A DNA stretch of 64,000 nucleotides, from NCBI RefSeq assembly GCF_028368935.1, contig NZ_JAQNDK010000001.1:1984001-2048000 (forward strand). The letters run 5' to 3'. This stretch comes from Sorangium aterium. GTDB lineage: Bacteria > Myxococcota_A > Polyangia > Polyangiales > Polyangiaceae. The number at the start of each line of letters is the position of its first letter. Within the stretch, counting starts at the first letter, position 1. The notes under the pieces were generated by a model. The model saw only the letters and a list, made by a program, of their open reading frames with translations. It ran no database searches and was not told the origin of the DNA. Of this stretch, positions 8,275-17,081 are shown piece after piece. The position numbers and the translations under genes were made by a program.

Positions 8275-9918
8275 TCAGGTCGCCAGGGTCGATCGGAGCG
8301 CGGCCGCCTGGCGGGCGGACATGCAGTGCTTGATGCCGTCCTTCAAGCTGCGCAATGGCCGGATATCGCCGAGCTCGACGCCGAGCGCGACGAACGCGCG
8401 CGCGATATGGGGGCTGATGCCCGTCACGATACAGTCGCACCCGAGCAGCCGCACGGCCTTGGCCACCCGGGCGAGGCGCGCCGCGACCTCGTCGTCGATG
8501 GCCGGCAGCCCCGTCACATCGAGGATGATCCAGCGGGCCTGCGCGTCGACGATCCGGCGGAGCAGGCCATCCATCATGTCGGCCGCCCGCTCGGAGTCCA
8601 CGGGCCCGACGATCGAGAGCGCGAGGATCTCGTCCCACACGTCCACGATGGGCAACGACAGCTCCCGGATGGTGACGCGCTGGCGCTCGATCGTCTGGAG
8701 CTGCTGCTCGAGGGCGCGCTTGGTGGCCTGCAGCTCGCAGAGCGCCTCCTCGCGCTGGGCGAGCGACTCGGTCTTCGCCTGGGACGCGGCCGCCGACGCG
8801 CCGAGCGCCCCCTCGAGCTCGCGCTGAGCGACGATCCGCACCTCGATCTCCTGCTCCAGACACTCCTTCGCGCTGGTCAGCAGCCTCGATCGCTCCCGGA
8901 GATCCCGCTGGATGCGGCCGAGGAGGACGTGAAACATCGCGAGCAGCCCGCCGCTCACGCCGGCGAACGCGGCGCAGCCGGCCACGAGCTGCGCGCGCGC
9001 GGCGGCGGCGACGCCCGTCACGTCGCGCATCACGAGCAGCTTCGCTGTCTCGAGCGACCGGACGTCGTCGATCGGGAGCAGCGTGCACTCCAGGACGCGC
9101 CCGTCCGCCTGGACGGACACGGTCGGCTCGTCGAGGTCGAGGCCCTGCCGCGCCAGCCTCGCCGAGAGCTCGTCGGGCAGCGCCTGCGCCGTGCTGAAGA
9201 CGGCGACGATGGAGGGGAGCGTGTCCCACGGAGGCAGACGCTGCTCCGCGGCGGTCGGCTCCCAGAGCGCTCGATCCACGTACTTCTTGTCGACGAGGAT
9301 GGCGACATCCATCGCGTGGGCCTCGCGCAGCGAGGAGGCGACGAGCTGGAACTCCTTGCCGAGCTCGATGTAGCCGAGGAGGCGATCCCCGGAGCGCCAC
9401 GGCATGACGTACCGGAGGGTATACGTGCCGAGGGGCCCCTGCTCGTTGCCGACGCTCGGCTGTCCCGTCCGCTCCGCTTCCATGAGCGTGACGCGAGAGA
9501 TCGTGTCGCCGAAACGGTAAGGCTGGTGAACCCGCAGGAAGTTCACGCGGTCGGGAGCATGAAAGTAGAGGTGCGTGATCCCCGCGCGCGCCTGGAGCTC
9601 CTGGAGGAGCGGTGCCCCCCGCGCGAGGAGCGCCTCGCGGTCCTGGCGGCGCATCGCGTCCTCGAGGAGGGGATCGCGCGTGATGGCGCTCATGAGGGAG
9701 CCCAGGGTCGCGATGTTGTCCTCGGTCGCCCGCCGCAGGAGCTCCGTCGTGGTCTCGGTCGCCTGCTGGAGGCTCGCTTCGCGCTGCGAGGTGAACGCTC
9801 TGTAGGTCGTCACCAGATAGAGCGAGAGCAGCAGCGCCAGGGCGAGCACCAGCGGGGCGAGCACCCTGAAACGTACGTTCTGGTCCGCGCTCGCGCGGGC
9901 CGTCCTGCGATCCTCCAT
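8275..9918 (-). CDS. Membrane sensor with Cache-like extracytoplasmic domain and C-terminal STAS domain
   Basis: A 547-residue inner-membrane signalling protein. TM1 is at about residues 18-38 (VLAPLVLALALLLSLYLV). Residues 39-300 are a periplasmic double-Cache-like sensor, TM2 is at about 308-332, and a coiled coil follows at about 335-415. The STAS domain occupies about 418-535. In RsbR-type STAS domains a conserved Thr follows the IxD motif and another sits in the next helix. Here those positions read AIDDEVA (Asp476) and IARAFV (Ala508). It may therefore be locked with respect to phosphorylation. No RsbS, RsbT or kinase gene is adjacent. Confidence 0.75.
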   Translation of the reverse strand: MEDRRTARASADQNVRFRVLAPLVLALALLLSLYLVTTYRAFTSQREASLQQATETTTELLRRATEDNIATLGSLMSAITRDPLLEDAMRRQDREALLARGAPLLQELQARAGITHLYFHAPDRVNFLRVHQPYRFGDTISRVTLMEAERTGQPSVGNEQGPLGTYTLRYVMPWRSGDRLLGYIELGKEFQLVASSLREAHAMDVAILVDKKYVDRALWEPTAAEQRLPPWDTLPSIVAVFSTAQALPDELSARLARQGLDLDEPTVSVQADGRVLECTLLPIDDVRSLETAKLLVMRDVTGVAAAARAQLVAGCAAFAGVSGGLLAMFHVLLGRIQRDLRERSRLLTSAKECLEQEIEVRIVAQRELEGALGASAAASQAKTESLAQREEALCELQATKRALEQQLQTIERQRVTIRELSLPIVDVWDEILALSIVGPVDSERAADMMDGLLRRIVDAQARWIILDVTGLPAIDDEVAARLARVAKAVRLLGCDCIVTGISPHIARAFVALGVELGDIRPLRSLKDGIKHCMSARQAAALRSTLAT

Positions 9919-10294
9919 GAGCCTCCTCCCGTGCCACGGGCTCCGCCGAAACCGGCAATCGCACCGATACGCAGCCGCCCGGGCCCCCCCGACCGATGGT
10001 TCACATGCGCCCGTCGCGTGGAACAGCTCTTCACCTCCGGACGCGACGACGATCCAGTTGGCAGGACGAGGCTACGAGTTCCTCGGACGCCAGTCCATCC
10101 AGTTCGCGTGGGGCAGCTCTCGCCACATCGTCGCAGACCACGGGAATACGCGAAGTTGCGCCCAGCAAGCAGCAGAGACGGCAGCGACGTGGCGCGATCG
10201 ACCCGGACAGAGGTCACGCCGGTGAACGCGCGCGACGACAGCTACGATTGGCCATCCACCGAGCCGGGTCGACCCCGCGTCGCGGCTGAAGCCA
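9919..10294. other. Intergenic region upstream of the STAS sensor gene
   Basis: The region lies between the start of the STAS sensor gene (-) and the terminator of the GH5 gene (-). No open frame with recognisable content and no convincing RNA gene was seen. It presumably carries the sensor-gene promoter, but no clear -35/-10 pair could be picked. Confidence 0.35.
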
Positions 10295-10303
10295 CAAAAG
10301 AGA

Positions 10304-10334
10304 GCCGCCCGCAGAGCCAGGCTCTGCGGGCGGC
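10304..10334 (-). terminator. Rho-independent terminator of the GH5 gene
   Basis: A perfect 15-bp GC-rich inverted repeat occupies 10304-10318 and 10320-10334, separated by one base, so the loop opens to a few bases in practice. Read on the minus strand it lies 21 bases past the GH5 stop codon and is followed by TCTCTTTTG. This is the clearest intrinsic terminator in the window. Confidence 0.8.
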
Positions 10335-10355
10335 CGTCCTGGGTCGCGACTCGGA

Positions 10356-12095
10356 TTACTGGAGGCCGCTCAGCATCTGGACCTTCTCGGTGTCCAGACC
10401 CGTCCACGTACCCCAACCGTCCTTGTTGGCGTCGGTGTACTTGTGGCCATAGAGACCGCCCGTGTCACCCGACTCGGGGTTGATGGACCAGTAGAGGAAG
10501 TCCGTCATCTTCCGCTTCTTGAGGTAGTTCACGAAGATGTTCTGCCACTCCCAGTCGTGGCGCGCGTTGGCCGGGAGGTGCGCCCAGCGCTGCGCCGCGG
10601 CCGGCTCCAGCTCGTTCTTCGGCCAGTCCTTCACGCCGCCGAACTCGCCGATGAGCACGCAGAAGTTCTGCGCGCGGAGGTACCCGAAGTGCTCGTCCCA
10701 GCCCTTTTCCATGGTCGCGACGGCCTCGGCGTTGTTCCGGTTCACGACCAGCTGGCACTTGGCCTCGGCGGCCGCGTCGTCCTCGAGCCCGACGCACTCG
10801 GGCTTCGACTGATCGACGTGGTGCTTCTGAACGAACACGGCCGGCCCGTAGGTGTGGGGCGAGAAGCAGAGGCGATCCCTGGGAATCTGGATCGGGTAGG
10901 CCGCCTGCCCGTAGAAGTTCTCACCCCAGTTCGGGTTGATGCCCTCGGTGCCGAAGGGCTCCGGATCCAGCTCCAGGCCAGAGGCGCCCGGCTTCTGGTG
11001 GCTGCTCGACACGCCCTCGACCACGGCGATGATGTCGTCGTTCTCGGACTTGATGACGTCGTAGCACTCCTTCGCCAGATCGGCCCACTCGGACCAGGAG
11101 TACTTCCACGGCTCGTTGAAGCAATCGATGCCGAGGACGTTCTTGATGTTGAGCTTCTTGGGAAGCTGCGCCATCGTGCGGATGTCCGCGAGCCACTTGT
11201 CCTTGTTGTAGGCGTCCTCGCCGTCGACGCAGGTGTAGTCGTCCTTCTTGTACTCGTAGTTCTCGCGGTCGCTGTCCACCCACGGCGGGCCGTCGTTCAG
11301 CTTGCCCTTGCGCCACCCGATGTGGTTCGAGCAGGAGTGCATGCCGAGGACGACATAGACGCCGTTCTTGTCGGCCAGCTTGAGGAAGTCCGTGAACGCC
11401 TCGTACGCGTTGGCGTACGGGTACTTGTCAGGATCGTTGTTCCGGATCCGGGGATCCTCGATGCTGTAGTCGCCGTCCGGGTGCCCCTGGACCAGCGTCT
11501 GCGGCGCGATCGGGAGCCGGACCGTGTTGAACTTGAGACCGGAAGACTTGATCTCCTTCAGCGTGTCTTCGATGGTGCGCTTGGCCGAGTTGTCGGCCCA
11601 GAACATGGAGCCGATGAAGAGCTCCATCGCGCCGGGGCGCGCCGTGTCGTCCTGCCCCTCGAGCCCGAACCAGTTGCCACCGCGAATCTGGGTGTCCGTG
11701 CCGTCGACCGTGATGCGGCCGTTGGAAAGGTTGACGCGGAACTTCCCCTTGGGTGAGCCGTCGGTGTCCGGCGTGGGCTTCCCATCCGGGTTGGAGGACC
11801 CGCCGCCGACGCCGCTGCCGGTCGGCTCGCCCGCGCCGACGCCGCTGCTCGTCGGGGTGCCCGCGCCGACGCCGCTGCTCGTCGGGGTGCCCGCGCCGAC
11901 GCCGCTGCTCGTCGGGGTGCCCGCGCCGACGCCGCTGCCCGTCGGGGTGCCCGCGCCGGTGCCGCTGCCCGCTCCGCCGGTCCCCGTCAGCCCACCCCCG
12001 GTCGCCGCGGTCGAGCCGTCACCGCCGCAGGCGATGCCCACCAGACCGAGGGCGGCGAAGGAACACAAGAAGATATGGCTTCTTCGGATTCTCAT
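10356..12095 (-). CDS. Glycoside hydrolase family 5 (cellulase-like) lipoprotein
   Basis: An exported (beta/alpha)8 glycosidase, probably acting on cellulose, mannan or a related beta-glycan. The lipoprotein signal ends at Cys23 (LVGIAC). Residues about 28-115 are a Gly/Thr/Ser linker with ten-residue repeats. The catalytic domain follows from about 118. The acid/base Glu328 is in GIDCFNEPW, the conserved His-Tyr is in FSPHTYGP, and the nucleophile Glu484 is in LIGEFGG. Trp536 near YWSINPESGDTGG lines the usual subsite. The ATG at 12095 gives a normal signal peptide. A strong terminator follows. GH5 members differ in substrate, so the exact polysaccharide is not decided. Confidence 0.88.
   Translation of the reverse strand: MRIRRSHIFLCSFAALGLVGIACGGDGSTAATGGGLTGTGGAGSGTGAGTPTGSGVGAGTPTSSGVGAGTPTSSGVGAGTPTSSGVGAGEPTGSGVGGGSSNPDGKPTPDTDGSPKGKFRVNLSNGRITVDGTDTQIRGGNWFGLEGQDDTARPGAMELFIGSMFWADNSAKRTIEDTLKEIKSSGLKFNTVRLPIAPQTLVQGHPDGDYSIEDPRIRNNDPDKYPYANAYEAFTDFLKLADKNGVYVVLGMHSCSNHIGWRKGKLNDGPPWVDSDRENYEYKKDDYTCVDGEDAYNKDKWLADIRTMAQLPKKLNIKNVLGIDCFNEPWKYSWSEWADLAKECYDVIKSENDDIIAVVEGVSSSHQKPGASGLELDPEPFGTEGINPNWGENFYGQAAYPIQIPRDRLCFSPHTYGPAVFVQKHHVDQSKPECVGLEDDAAAEAKCQLVVNRNNAEAVATMEKGWDEHFGYLRAQNFCVLIGEFGGVKDWPKNELEPAAAQRWAHLPANARHDWEWQNIFVNYLKKRKMTDFLYWSINPESGDTGGLYGHKYTDANKDGWGTWTGLDTEKVQMLSGLQ
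11821..11970. repeat. Five tandem 30-bp repeats encoding the GH5 linker
   Basis: Five consecutive 30-bp units differ at only a few bases and encode GTPTSSGVGA-type decapeptides in the GH5 linker. Adjacent units at 11851-11940 are nearly identical. The high identity suggests recent expansion by slippage or unequal exchange. Linker length is therefore likely to vary between strains. Confidence 0.85.
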
Positions 12096-12748
12096 AGGTT
12101 CGTTCTTTCGTTAAGCACAAATTCAGAGCACGGCGCACTGCTTCGAGCGACAACCCCCAAAGGCTCGTCCGTAAGGTAATCCCAGCCAGATCAACGGTTG
12201 GTCGCGCTCGACAGTCGACCCTGCGCAGAATTCGCAATCAAGCAACACCGACGGGTTGCCAACCGGGCTCGCATGTTACCCGCCACCAAACAGAGGGTCA
12301 AGACGAGACGCACCCCCCGACGCCGGAACCAATATCGATATGGCGGTGCTTTTCCCACGACGGTGGATCGCAGGAGGCGCTCTCCTCCAACGGGATCCTG
12401 CAGGAACGCTGCACGAGGGGACGACCGCCAAGAGACACTTGACTTTCAAATTGCGCTTGAATGACCGAGCCGCTCCGCAGCCCCGCGCTCCCATCGCACG
12501 CGCGGCGTCATTTGCCAGGCGCACAGCGTCATTGGATAGGTGCGCAGCGTCATCCCACATACGCGCAGCGTCAAACGCCGTCAAAGGGGCCTTGGTCGGA
12601 TCTCGTCAATGGGAGAGGCATGTTGGAAGGCTGCGATTCGCCACAGTGCCAGTCACAGGGGCACGCGATGCGTCGACGCGTCGACGCGCTGCTCCGGCCT
12701 TCATCGATCCTCACGGCGGCGGATGTGCCGGCAGCCGAGCTGCCAGCG
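12096..12748. other. 650-bp gap between the GH5 and DedA-like genes
   Basis: The right part holds the four-copy 21-bp repeat described separately. The left part (12096-12300) is the leader of the GH5 gene on the minus strand, with GAAAG as a plausible ribosome-binding site. Several short open frames exist on both strands. Only the minus-strand frame 12276-12584, which contains the heptad-like repeat, shows any internal order. No known RNA or protein family was recognised. Confidence 0.4.
12499..12585. repeat. Four 21-bp-spaced GCGTCA repeats
   Basis: GCGTCA occurs at 12505, 12526, 12547 and 12568, exactly 21 bp apart, inside degenerate units with consensus CGCRCAGCGTCAT. On the minus strand the same period encodes seven-residue units (DAARMWD, DAAHLSN, DAVRLAN, DAARAMG) within a 102-codon open frame. 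It may be a protein-binding array with two-helical-turn spacing or a small amphipathic heptad protein. Confidence 0.7.
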
Positions 12749-13495
12749 CTACTCCCCTCCTCTCCCACGGCCCTCGCCCTCTCCTACCGGTCTACGCCAG
12801 CGCTCCGGCAGGCGGGCGAGGAGCAGCGCGAGCCCCGGTAGAAGCACCATCCCTGCGAGCAGCAGCAGGGAGGAGGTGAGCCGCGCGGCCGAGGCGCCCA
12901 CCGCGGCATAGGTCGCCGAGATGCCCAGGTTGGCCAGGGCCGTCACCGCGACGAACGCGCGCCAGGGCATGCGGCCCGCGCCTGCGAAGACGAGAGATGC
13001 CTCCGCGAGCACGGGCACGCCGCGGAAAAGGAGCAGGAACCAGCGGCCGTGACGCTCGGCGGCCCGCGTCAGGCGCGCGAGCTCCGCCTCGCCCACCATC
13101 TGCTGCAAGGCCGGCGCGCCCGCGCGCGCGCCGAGCAGATAACCCAGCCCCGAGCCCACCATCATGCCTGCCCACGAGACAGCCGTCCCGCGCCAGAAGC
13201 CGAGCAGCCCGCCCGCCGCCGTGCTCACCAGGCTCGATGGCACCGGCAGGACGATATCGCCGGCGAGCAATCCGCCGAGGACGAGCGCCGTCGCAATGGG
13301 CGAAGGCGGCGCCGCGAGCAGCCTTCGGGCCGCAGCCTCGAGGCTGTCGGCGAAGAGGAAGAACGGCACGAGGATGCTCAGAAGGAGCAGGCCAGAGAAG
13401 CCGGCCCACCCGGCCCAGGAGCGCCGGGGGCGCGCTGTCGCGCCGGGGAGGCGGGCGCTCCCCGGAGGAGGGGTCGAGTCAGACGATCGCAACAT
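12749..13495 (-). CDS. DedA-family (VTT domain) membrane protein
   Basis: A 248-residue integral membrane protein with the VTT/SNARE-associated domain of the DedA superfamily, proteins linked to lipid (undecaprenyl or phospholipid) flipping and membrane homeostasis. It has an N-terminal TM segment (FSGLLLLSILVPFFLF) and the hydrophobic re-entrant stretch LVLGGLLAGDIVLPVPSSLV. It also has the signature FRGVPVLAEASLVFAGAGRMPWRAF (split here as FRGVPVLAEASLVFAGAG plus RMPWRAF) and two or three C-terminal TMs. The Arg in FRGVPV is the family-conserved charge. It is divergent from the fibro-slime gene, and no partner is in its operon. Confidence 0.8.
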   Translation of the reverse strand: MLRSSDSTPPPGSARLPGATARPRRSWAGWAGFSGLLLLSILVPFFLFADSLEAAARRLLAAPPSPIATALVLGGLLAGDIVLPVPSSLVSTAAGGLLGFWRGTAVSWAGMMVGSGLGYLLGARAGAPALQQMVGEAELARLTRAAERHGRWFLLLFRGVPVLAEASLVFAGAGRMPWRAFVAVTALANLGISATYAAVGASAARLTSSLLLLAGMVLLPGLALLLARLPERWRRPVGEGEGRGRGGE

Positions 13496-13771
13496 GCAGC
13501 GCTCCAGGTCCGGTGACGGGCCGGCCGGCGCGCGACGAGGAGAGGAGGAGCGAGCCGGCCGGCGCGCGAGTATACGTCCCTCACGCGGTCCGCCCTCGGG
13601 GGAAAGAGACGCTGGTTGAGGATTTATCCACGCACAGGGGGAGCCCCTTTATTCAACAGCCCTGGAGGTGACGGCCCGCGCAGGAAGGGCTCGAATTCAG
13701 GGCATCCGCGTGGGAGACTGTCGCCAATTCACGCATCCCGAGAGGTCCCGGGCAACCGGAAGGAGCAGGTC

Positions 13772-15682
13772 ATGCGTCCTCGATCTTCGTGGTTTGGTTC
13801 GACCATTTTCATCATGAGCTGCGCCGCCCTGACGGCGAGCTGCTCTGCGAGCCGCGAGCGTCCGGCAGGGGGCGGTGGCACCGGCGGCGGCGGGGACAAC
13901 CCCACCACCACGACCGGCGGCGATCTCGGCGACGGCGACACCACGGGGAGCGGATCGGACATCGGCGAGGGCGACAGCGCGTTCCGTTGCGGCGACGGGG
14001 GCCTGACCAAGGACGAGGCGTGCGACGACGGGAACGCGGTGGGCGATGACGGCTGTGCCGCGGATTGCCGCTCGGTAGAGCTCGGCTGGTCGTGCCCGCT
14101 GCCCGGAGTCGCCTGCACGCGCATCGCCCGCTGCGGTGACGGCGTTGTGGTGTTCCCGGAGCTCTGCGACGACGGCAACACCGAGGCGGCCGACGGCTGC
14201 TCGCCGACCTGCAAGGTGGAGGTCGGCTTCAAGTGCAGCGGCAACCCGAGCGCCTGCACGCCGACGACCTGCGGCGACAGCACCCAGGAGGGCGCGGAGA
14301 GCTGTGAAGACGGCAACACGATGCCCTTCGACGGCTGCTCCTCGAGCTGCCAGGCCGAGCCCGATTGCTCCGCGGGCTCGTGCGTGTCCCGCTGCGGCGA
14401 CGGCCTCGTGCTGGGCGAGGAGTGCGACGACGGCAACAACATCGACGGCGACGGCTGCTCCGCGACGTGCAAGCAGGAGCCGGGCTACACCTGCGCCGTT
14501 CCCCAGCCCTCGGGCTCGATGGCCGTGCCGGTCGTCTTCCGCGACTTCAAGGCGGCCCACGCCGACTTCGAGCCGAAGGGTCCCGCCAACAGCAAGCCGA
14601 TCTTCAACATGGTCGGGCAGCGGCTCGACGCTCAGAAGAAGCCGACGTACATGGCCGCCGCCAATAGCCTGGTCACGAGCGCGGACAGCTTCGCCCAGTG
14701 GTACCACGACGTGCCCGGCACCAACAGCACCACGGCCACCACCCTCACGCTCTGGGACACCGGCGACGGCCGCTTCGTGAACCGCTGGGGCGAGGACGGC
14801 CAGCAGTGGACCCTGCTGTCCACGGAGAGCGAGCACTATTGCGGCAACGTGGGCAACGAGATCAACGACGAGGAGTGCACCTCGTCGGCCCAGGCCACCC
14901 CGCAGTGCGGCGACATCCACAGCGAGGAGTTCCACAGCTGCGAGGTGCGCGGCGGGGTCTACTGGGCGAGGTATATCGAGGAGACCTACGACGGGAACCC
15001 GCTGTTCTTCCCGGTCGACGACGATCCGTTCACCCCGGCGGCCGAGCGCGTCGCGGCCGACATCTTCCCGAGCTACGGCGGGGGCAACTGGATGAAGGAG
15101 GAGGGCAACCCGAAGCACAACTTCCATTTCACGAGCGAGATCCGCTACTGGTTCCAGTACAACGCGGGCGAGCAGTACGAGCTCGACTTCACCGGCGACG
15201 ACGATGTGTGGGTGTTCATCAACGATCGCCTCGCGGTCGACGTCGGCGGCATCCACAGCGCCGTCAACGGGCGCCTCGTCATCAACGCCAACGGGGGAGG
15301 CAGGGTGACCTACGCGACGGAGGAAGACGACGTCATCCCGCAGCGGAACGTCGATCTCGGCCTGATGGACGGCGGCGTCTACCAGATCGCCGTGTTCCAC
15401 GCCGAGCGCCAGACCGCGGCGTCGACGTTCAAGCTCACGCTGCAGGGCTTCGCGACGGCGCGGAGCGAGTGCAAGCCCGTCTGCGGCGACGGCGTCGTCA
15501 GCCTGGGCGAGGAGTGCGACGACGGGGTGAACGACGGCGGCTACGGCGAGTGCGCGCAGGACTGCAAGCTCGGCGAGTACTGCGGCGATGGCGTCGTCCA
15601 GGCCGTGGAGGAGTGCGACGACGGCAACAACCGCGACGGGGACGCCTGCGGCAGCGGCTGCCGCAACCTCATTCCGCGCTGA
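13772..15682 (+). CDS. DUF4215 Cys-rich repeat and fibro-slime domain lipoprotein
   Basis: A 636-residue surface lipoprotein. Its ATG at 13772 follows AGGAGCAGGT and starts a signal ending at LTASC. A Gly/Thr-rich spacer follows. Then come four DUF4215 Myxococcus cysteine-rich repeats (CGDG...CDDGN...DGCS..C) at about 70-250. The middle domain (about 255-570) is a fibro-slime/PA14-like module containing YELDFTGDDDVWVFIND and the calcium-loop-like DVGGIHSAVNGRL. Two more DUF4215 repeats close the protein. Fibro-slime domains occur in matrix and adhesion proteins, so a role in cell-surface contact or slime is a fair inference. It is convergent with the gene at 15692, with only 9 bp between stops. 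Confidence 0.88.
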   Translation: MRPRSSWFGSTIFIMSCAALTASCSASRERPAGGGGTGGGGDNPTTTTGGDLGDGDTTGSGSDIGEGDSAFRCGDGGLTKDEACDDGNAVGDDGCAADCRSVELGWSCPLPGVACTRIARCGDGVVVFPELCDDGNTEAADGCSPTCKVEVGFKCSGNPSACTPTTCGDSTQEGAESCEDGNTMPFDGCSSSCQAEPDCSAGSCVSRCGDGLVLGEECDDGNNIDGDGCSATCKQEPGYTCAVPQPSGSMAVPVVFRDFKAAHADFEPKGPANSKPIFNMVGQRLDAQKKPTYMAAANSLVTSADSFAQWYHDVPGTNSTTATTLTLWDTGDGRFVNRWGEDGQQWTLLSTESEHYCGNVGNEINDEECTSSAQATPQCGDIHSEEFHSCEVRGGVYWARYIEETYDGNPLFFPVDDDPFTPAAERVAADIFPSYGGGNWMKEEGNPKHNFHFTSEIRYWFQYNAGEQYELDFTGDDDVWVFINDRLAVDVGGIHSAVNGRLVINANGGGRVTYATEEDDVIPQRNVDLGLMDGGVYQIAVFHAERQTAASTFKLTLQGFATARSECKPVCGDGVVSLGEECDDGVNDGGYGECAQDCKLGEYCGDGVVQAVEECDDGNNRDGDACGSGCRNLIPR

Positions 15683-15691
15683 CCCGGCGGC

Positions 15692-16918
15692 TCAGGCCAT
15701 CCACACCGTGAGATCGCTCGCCGCGCGCTCCGGGGCTCCCGGGTGTGTCGGCACCAGCACCCGCACAGGGGGCGGCGCGCGCGCGGCGACCCCCGTGCCG
15801 GGTGAGAGCGTGAGGCACAGGTCTCCGCCCGTCGGCGTCGCCCGGAGCGCGAGGTGCACGACGCCGCGGCGCGCAGCCCGGACGGCGCTCAGCAGCACGC
15901 GAAAGAGCGCGCGCGCCAGGGTGTTGTGGTCCGCCTGGACGACCACGGGCTCGAGCTCCTGGATGCTGGTCGTGACGTCGCAGACAGCCGACTCGACCTC
16001 CAGCAGCTCCGCGAGATCGCGGATCAGCGCGTCGAGCGCCACCGGGCGCGGCGACGTCGCCCCGTCCAGCGCGAGCGCTCGCCACAGCGCAGCGGAGCGC
16101 CGGAAGCGGCGCAGCACGTTGGCGGCGAGGTGGAGCAGATCGCGCGTCTGGGCGAGGACGCTCCCGGCGAGCTGATCCGCGGCGAGATCGATCCTGAGCC
16201 GCGCGGCCGCCCGCGCCTGGAGGATGTCCTGGAGGAACCGCGTCAGGTCCTCCATGGGCACGTCCCGCGCAGTGAGCACACGATCCATGTCCCGCTCGAG
16301 GCGCATGGCGAGGAGCTCCATCTCGATGGCGCGCGCGGCGCAGAGCAGAATTTCGCGCAGACGCCAGCCAATCTCGGGTCTCCTGACAGAGAGGCTGAGC
16401 ACGCCGATGGCTGTCCCATCGCCGTCCCGGAGCGGGAGCCCCTGGCACGTGAAGGCTTGGAATCCCTGAATGAAATGCTCCGGCCCCACGAGCTCCGTAT
16501 AGCCATCTTCGGCGAGCGCCGTACCGACGCCGTTCGCGCCACAGACGCTCTCCTCGAGCAACGCGCCGGGACCGGGCACCCGTTCGGGACCGTGAATGGT
16601 CTGCTCGTCACCGCGGACATCCAGGAGAATCGCCCGCTCGTCCCCCACCATGACCGCATGGCGCTCGTTGCCCGAGGCCTGGCTGAGCGCGCGAAGGTAC
16701 GGTTCGGAAGCGAGAATGAGCTCCTGGTGCCGCTCGCGCAGGCGCTCGGTGTCGAGCGCGCTCAGGAACTCGGCCTTGGGACGGCGCGGATCGGCCCCTG
16801 CCCCATGAGAGCGCACCCAGGCGCGGTGCACGTGAGGACGCAGCTGCTCCGCCTCCAGGGCGCCGATCGAGCGGTAGAGGCGTCCTGCCTCGAGCGCTGA
16901 TTCCAGCCACGCTGCCAT
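15692..16918 (-). CDS. GAF-domain sensory protein with decayed histidine-kinase-like C-terminus
   Basis: A 408-residue cytoplasmic protein. Residues about 70-210 are a GAF domain of the AcoR/Fis-regulator kind (LLEESVCGANGVGTALAEDGYTELVGPEHF and FTCQGLPLRDGDGTAIGVLSLS, each split at about 20 residues). The part after about 230 has the layout of a kinase dimerisation helix and ATPase. It lacks a phospho-accepting His in an HExxxP context and has no N-box asparagine or GxGLGL lid. It therefore probably binds a ligand and a partner without kinase activity. It is divergent from the hybrid kinase gene at 17082, and the 163-bp gap likely holds both promoters. Confidence 0.7.
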   Translation of the reverse strand: MAAWLESALEAGRLYRSIGALEAEQLRPHVHRAWVRSHGAGADPRRPKAEFLSALDTERLRERHQELILASEPYLRALSQASGNERHAVMVGDERAILLDVRGDEQTIHGPERVPGPGALLEESVCGANGVGTALAEDGYTELVGPEHFIQGFQAFTCQGLPLRDGDGTAIGVLSLSVRRPEIGWRLREILLCAARAIEMELLAMRLERDMDRVLTARDVPMEDLTRFLQDILQARAAARLRIDLAADQLAGSVLAQTRDLLHLAANVLRRFRRSAALWRALALDGATSPRPVALDALIRDLAELLEVESAVCDVTTSIQELEPVVVQADHNTLARALFRVLLSAVRAARRGVVHLALRATPTGGDLCLTLSPGTGVAARAPPPVRVLVPTHPGAPERAASDLTVWMA

Positions 16919-17081
16919 GAGCCAACCCCTCGTTCGAGCGCGCGGTCGCGTCCGCTCTCGTCCGCGATTCTGCTCCAGGGTCTTGCACAGTTCGTACCCT
17001 CGACACGCCTCCGCGAGAGGCGAGCCGCGAGAAAGTGAGCTACTTCAACTCTCCATTCTCCCAAGGAAGAGCGCGGACCTT

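Noticed and set aside
11821-11970. Possible CRISPR or regulatory array in the 30-bp repeats
   Set aside because: The repeats are in frame, contiguous and encode the GH5 linker, so they are explained by the protein.
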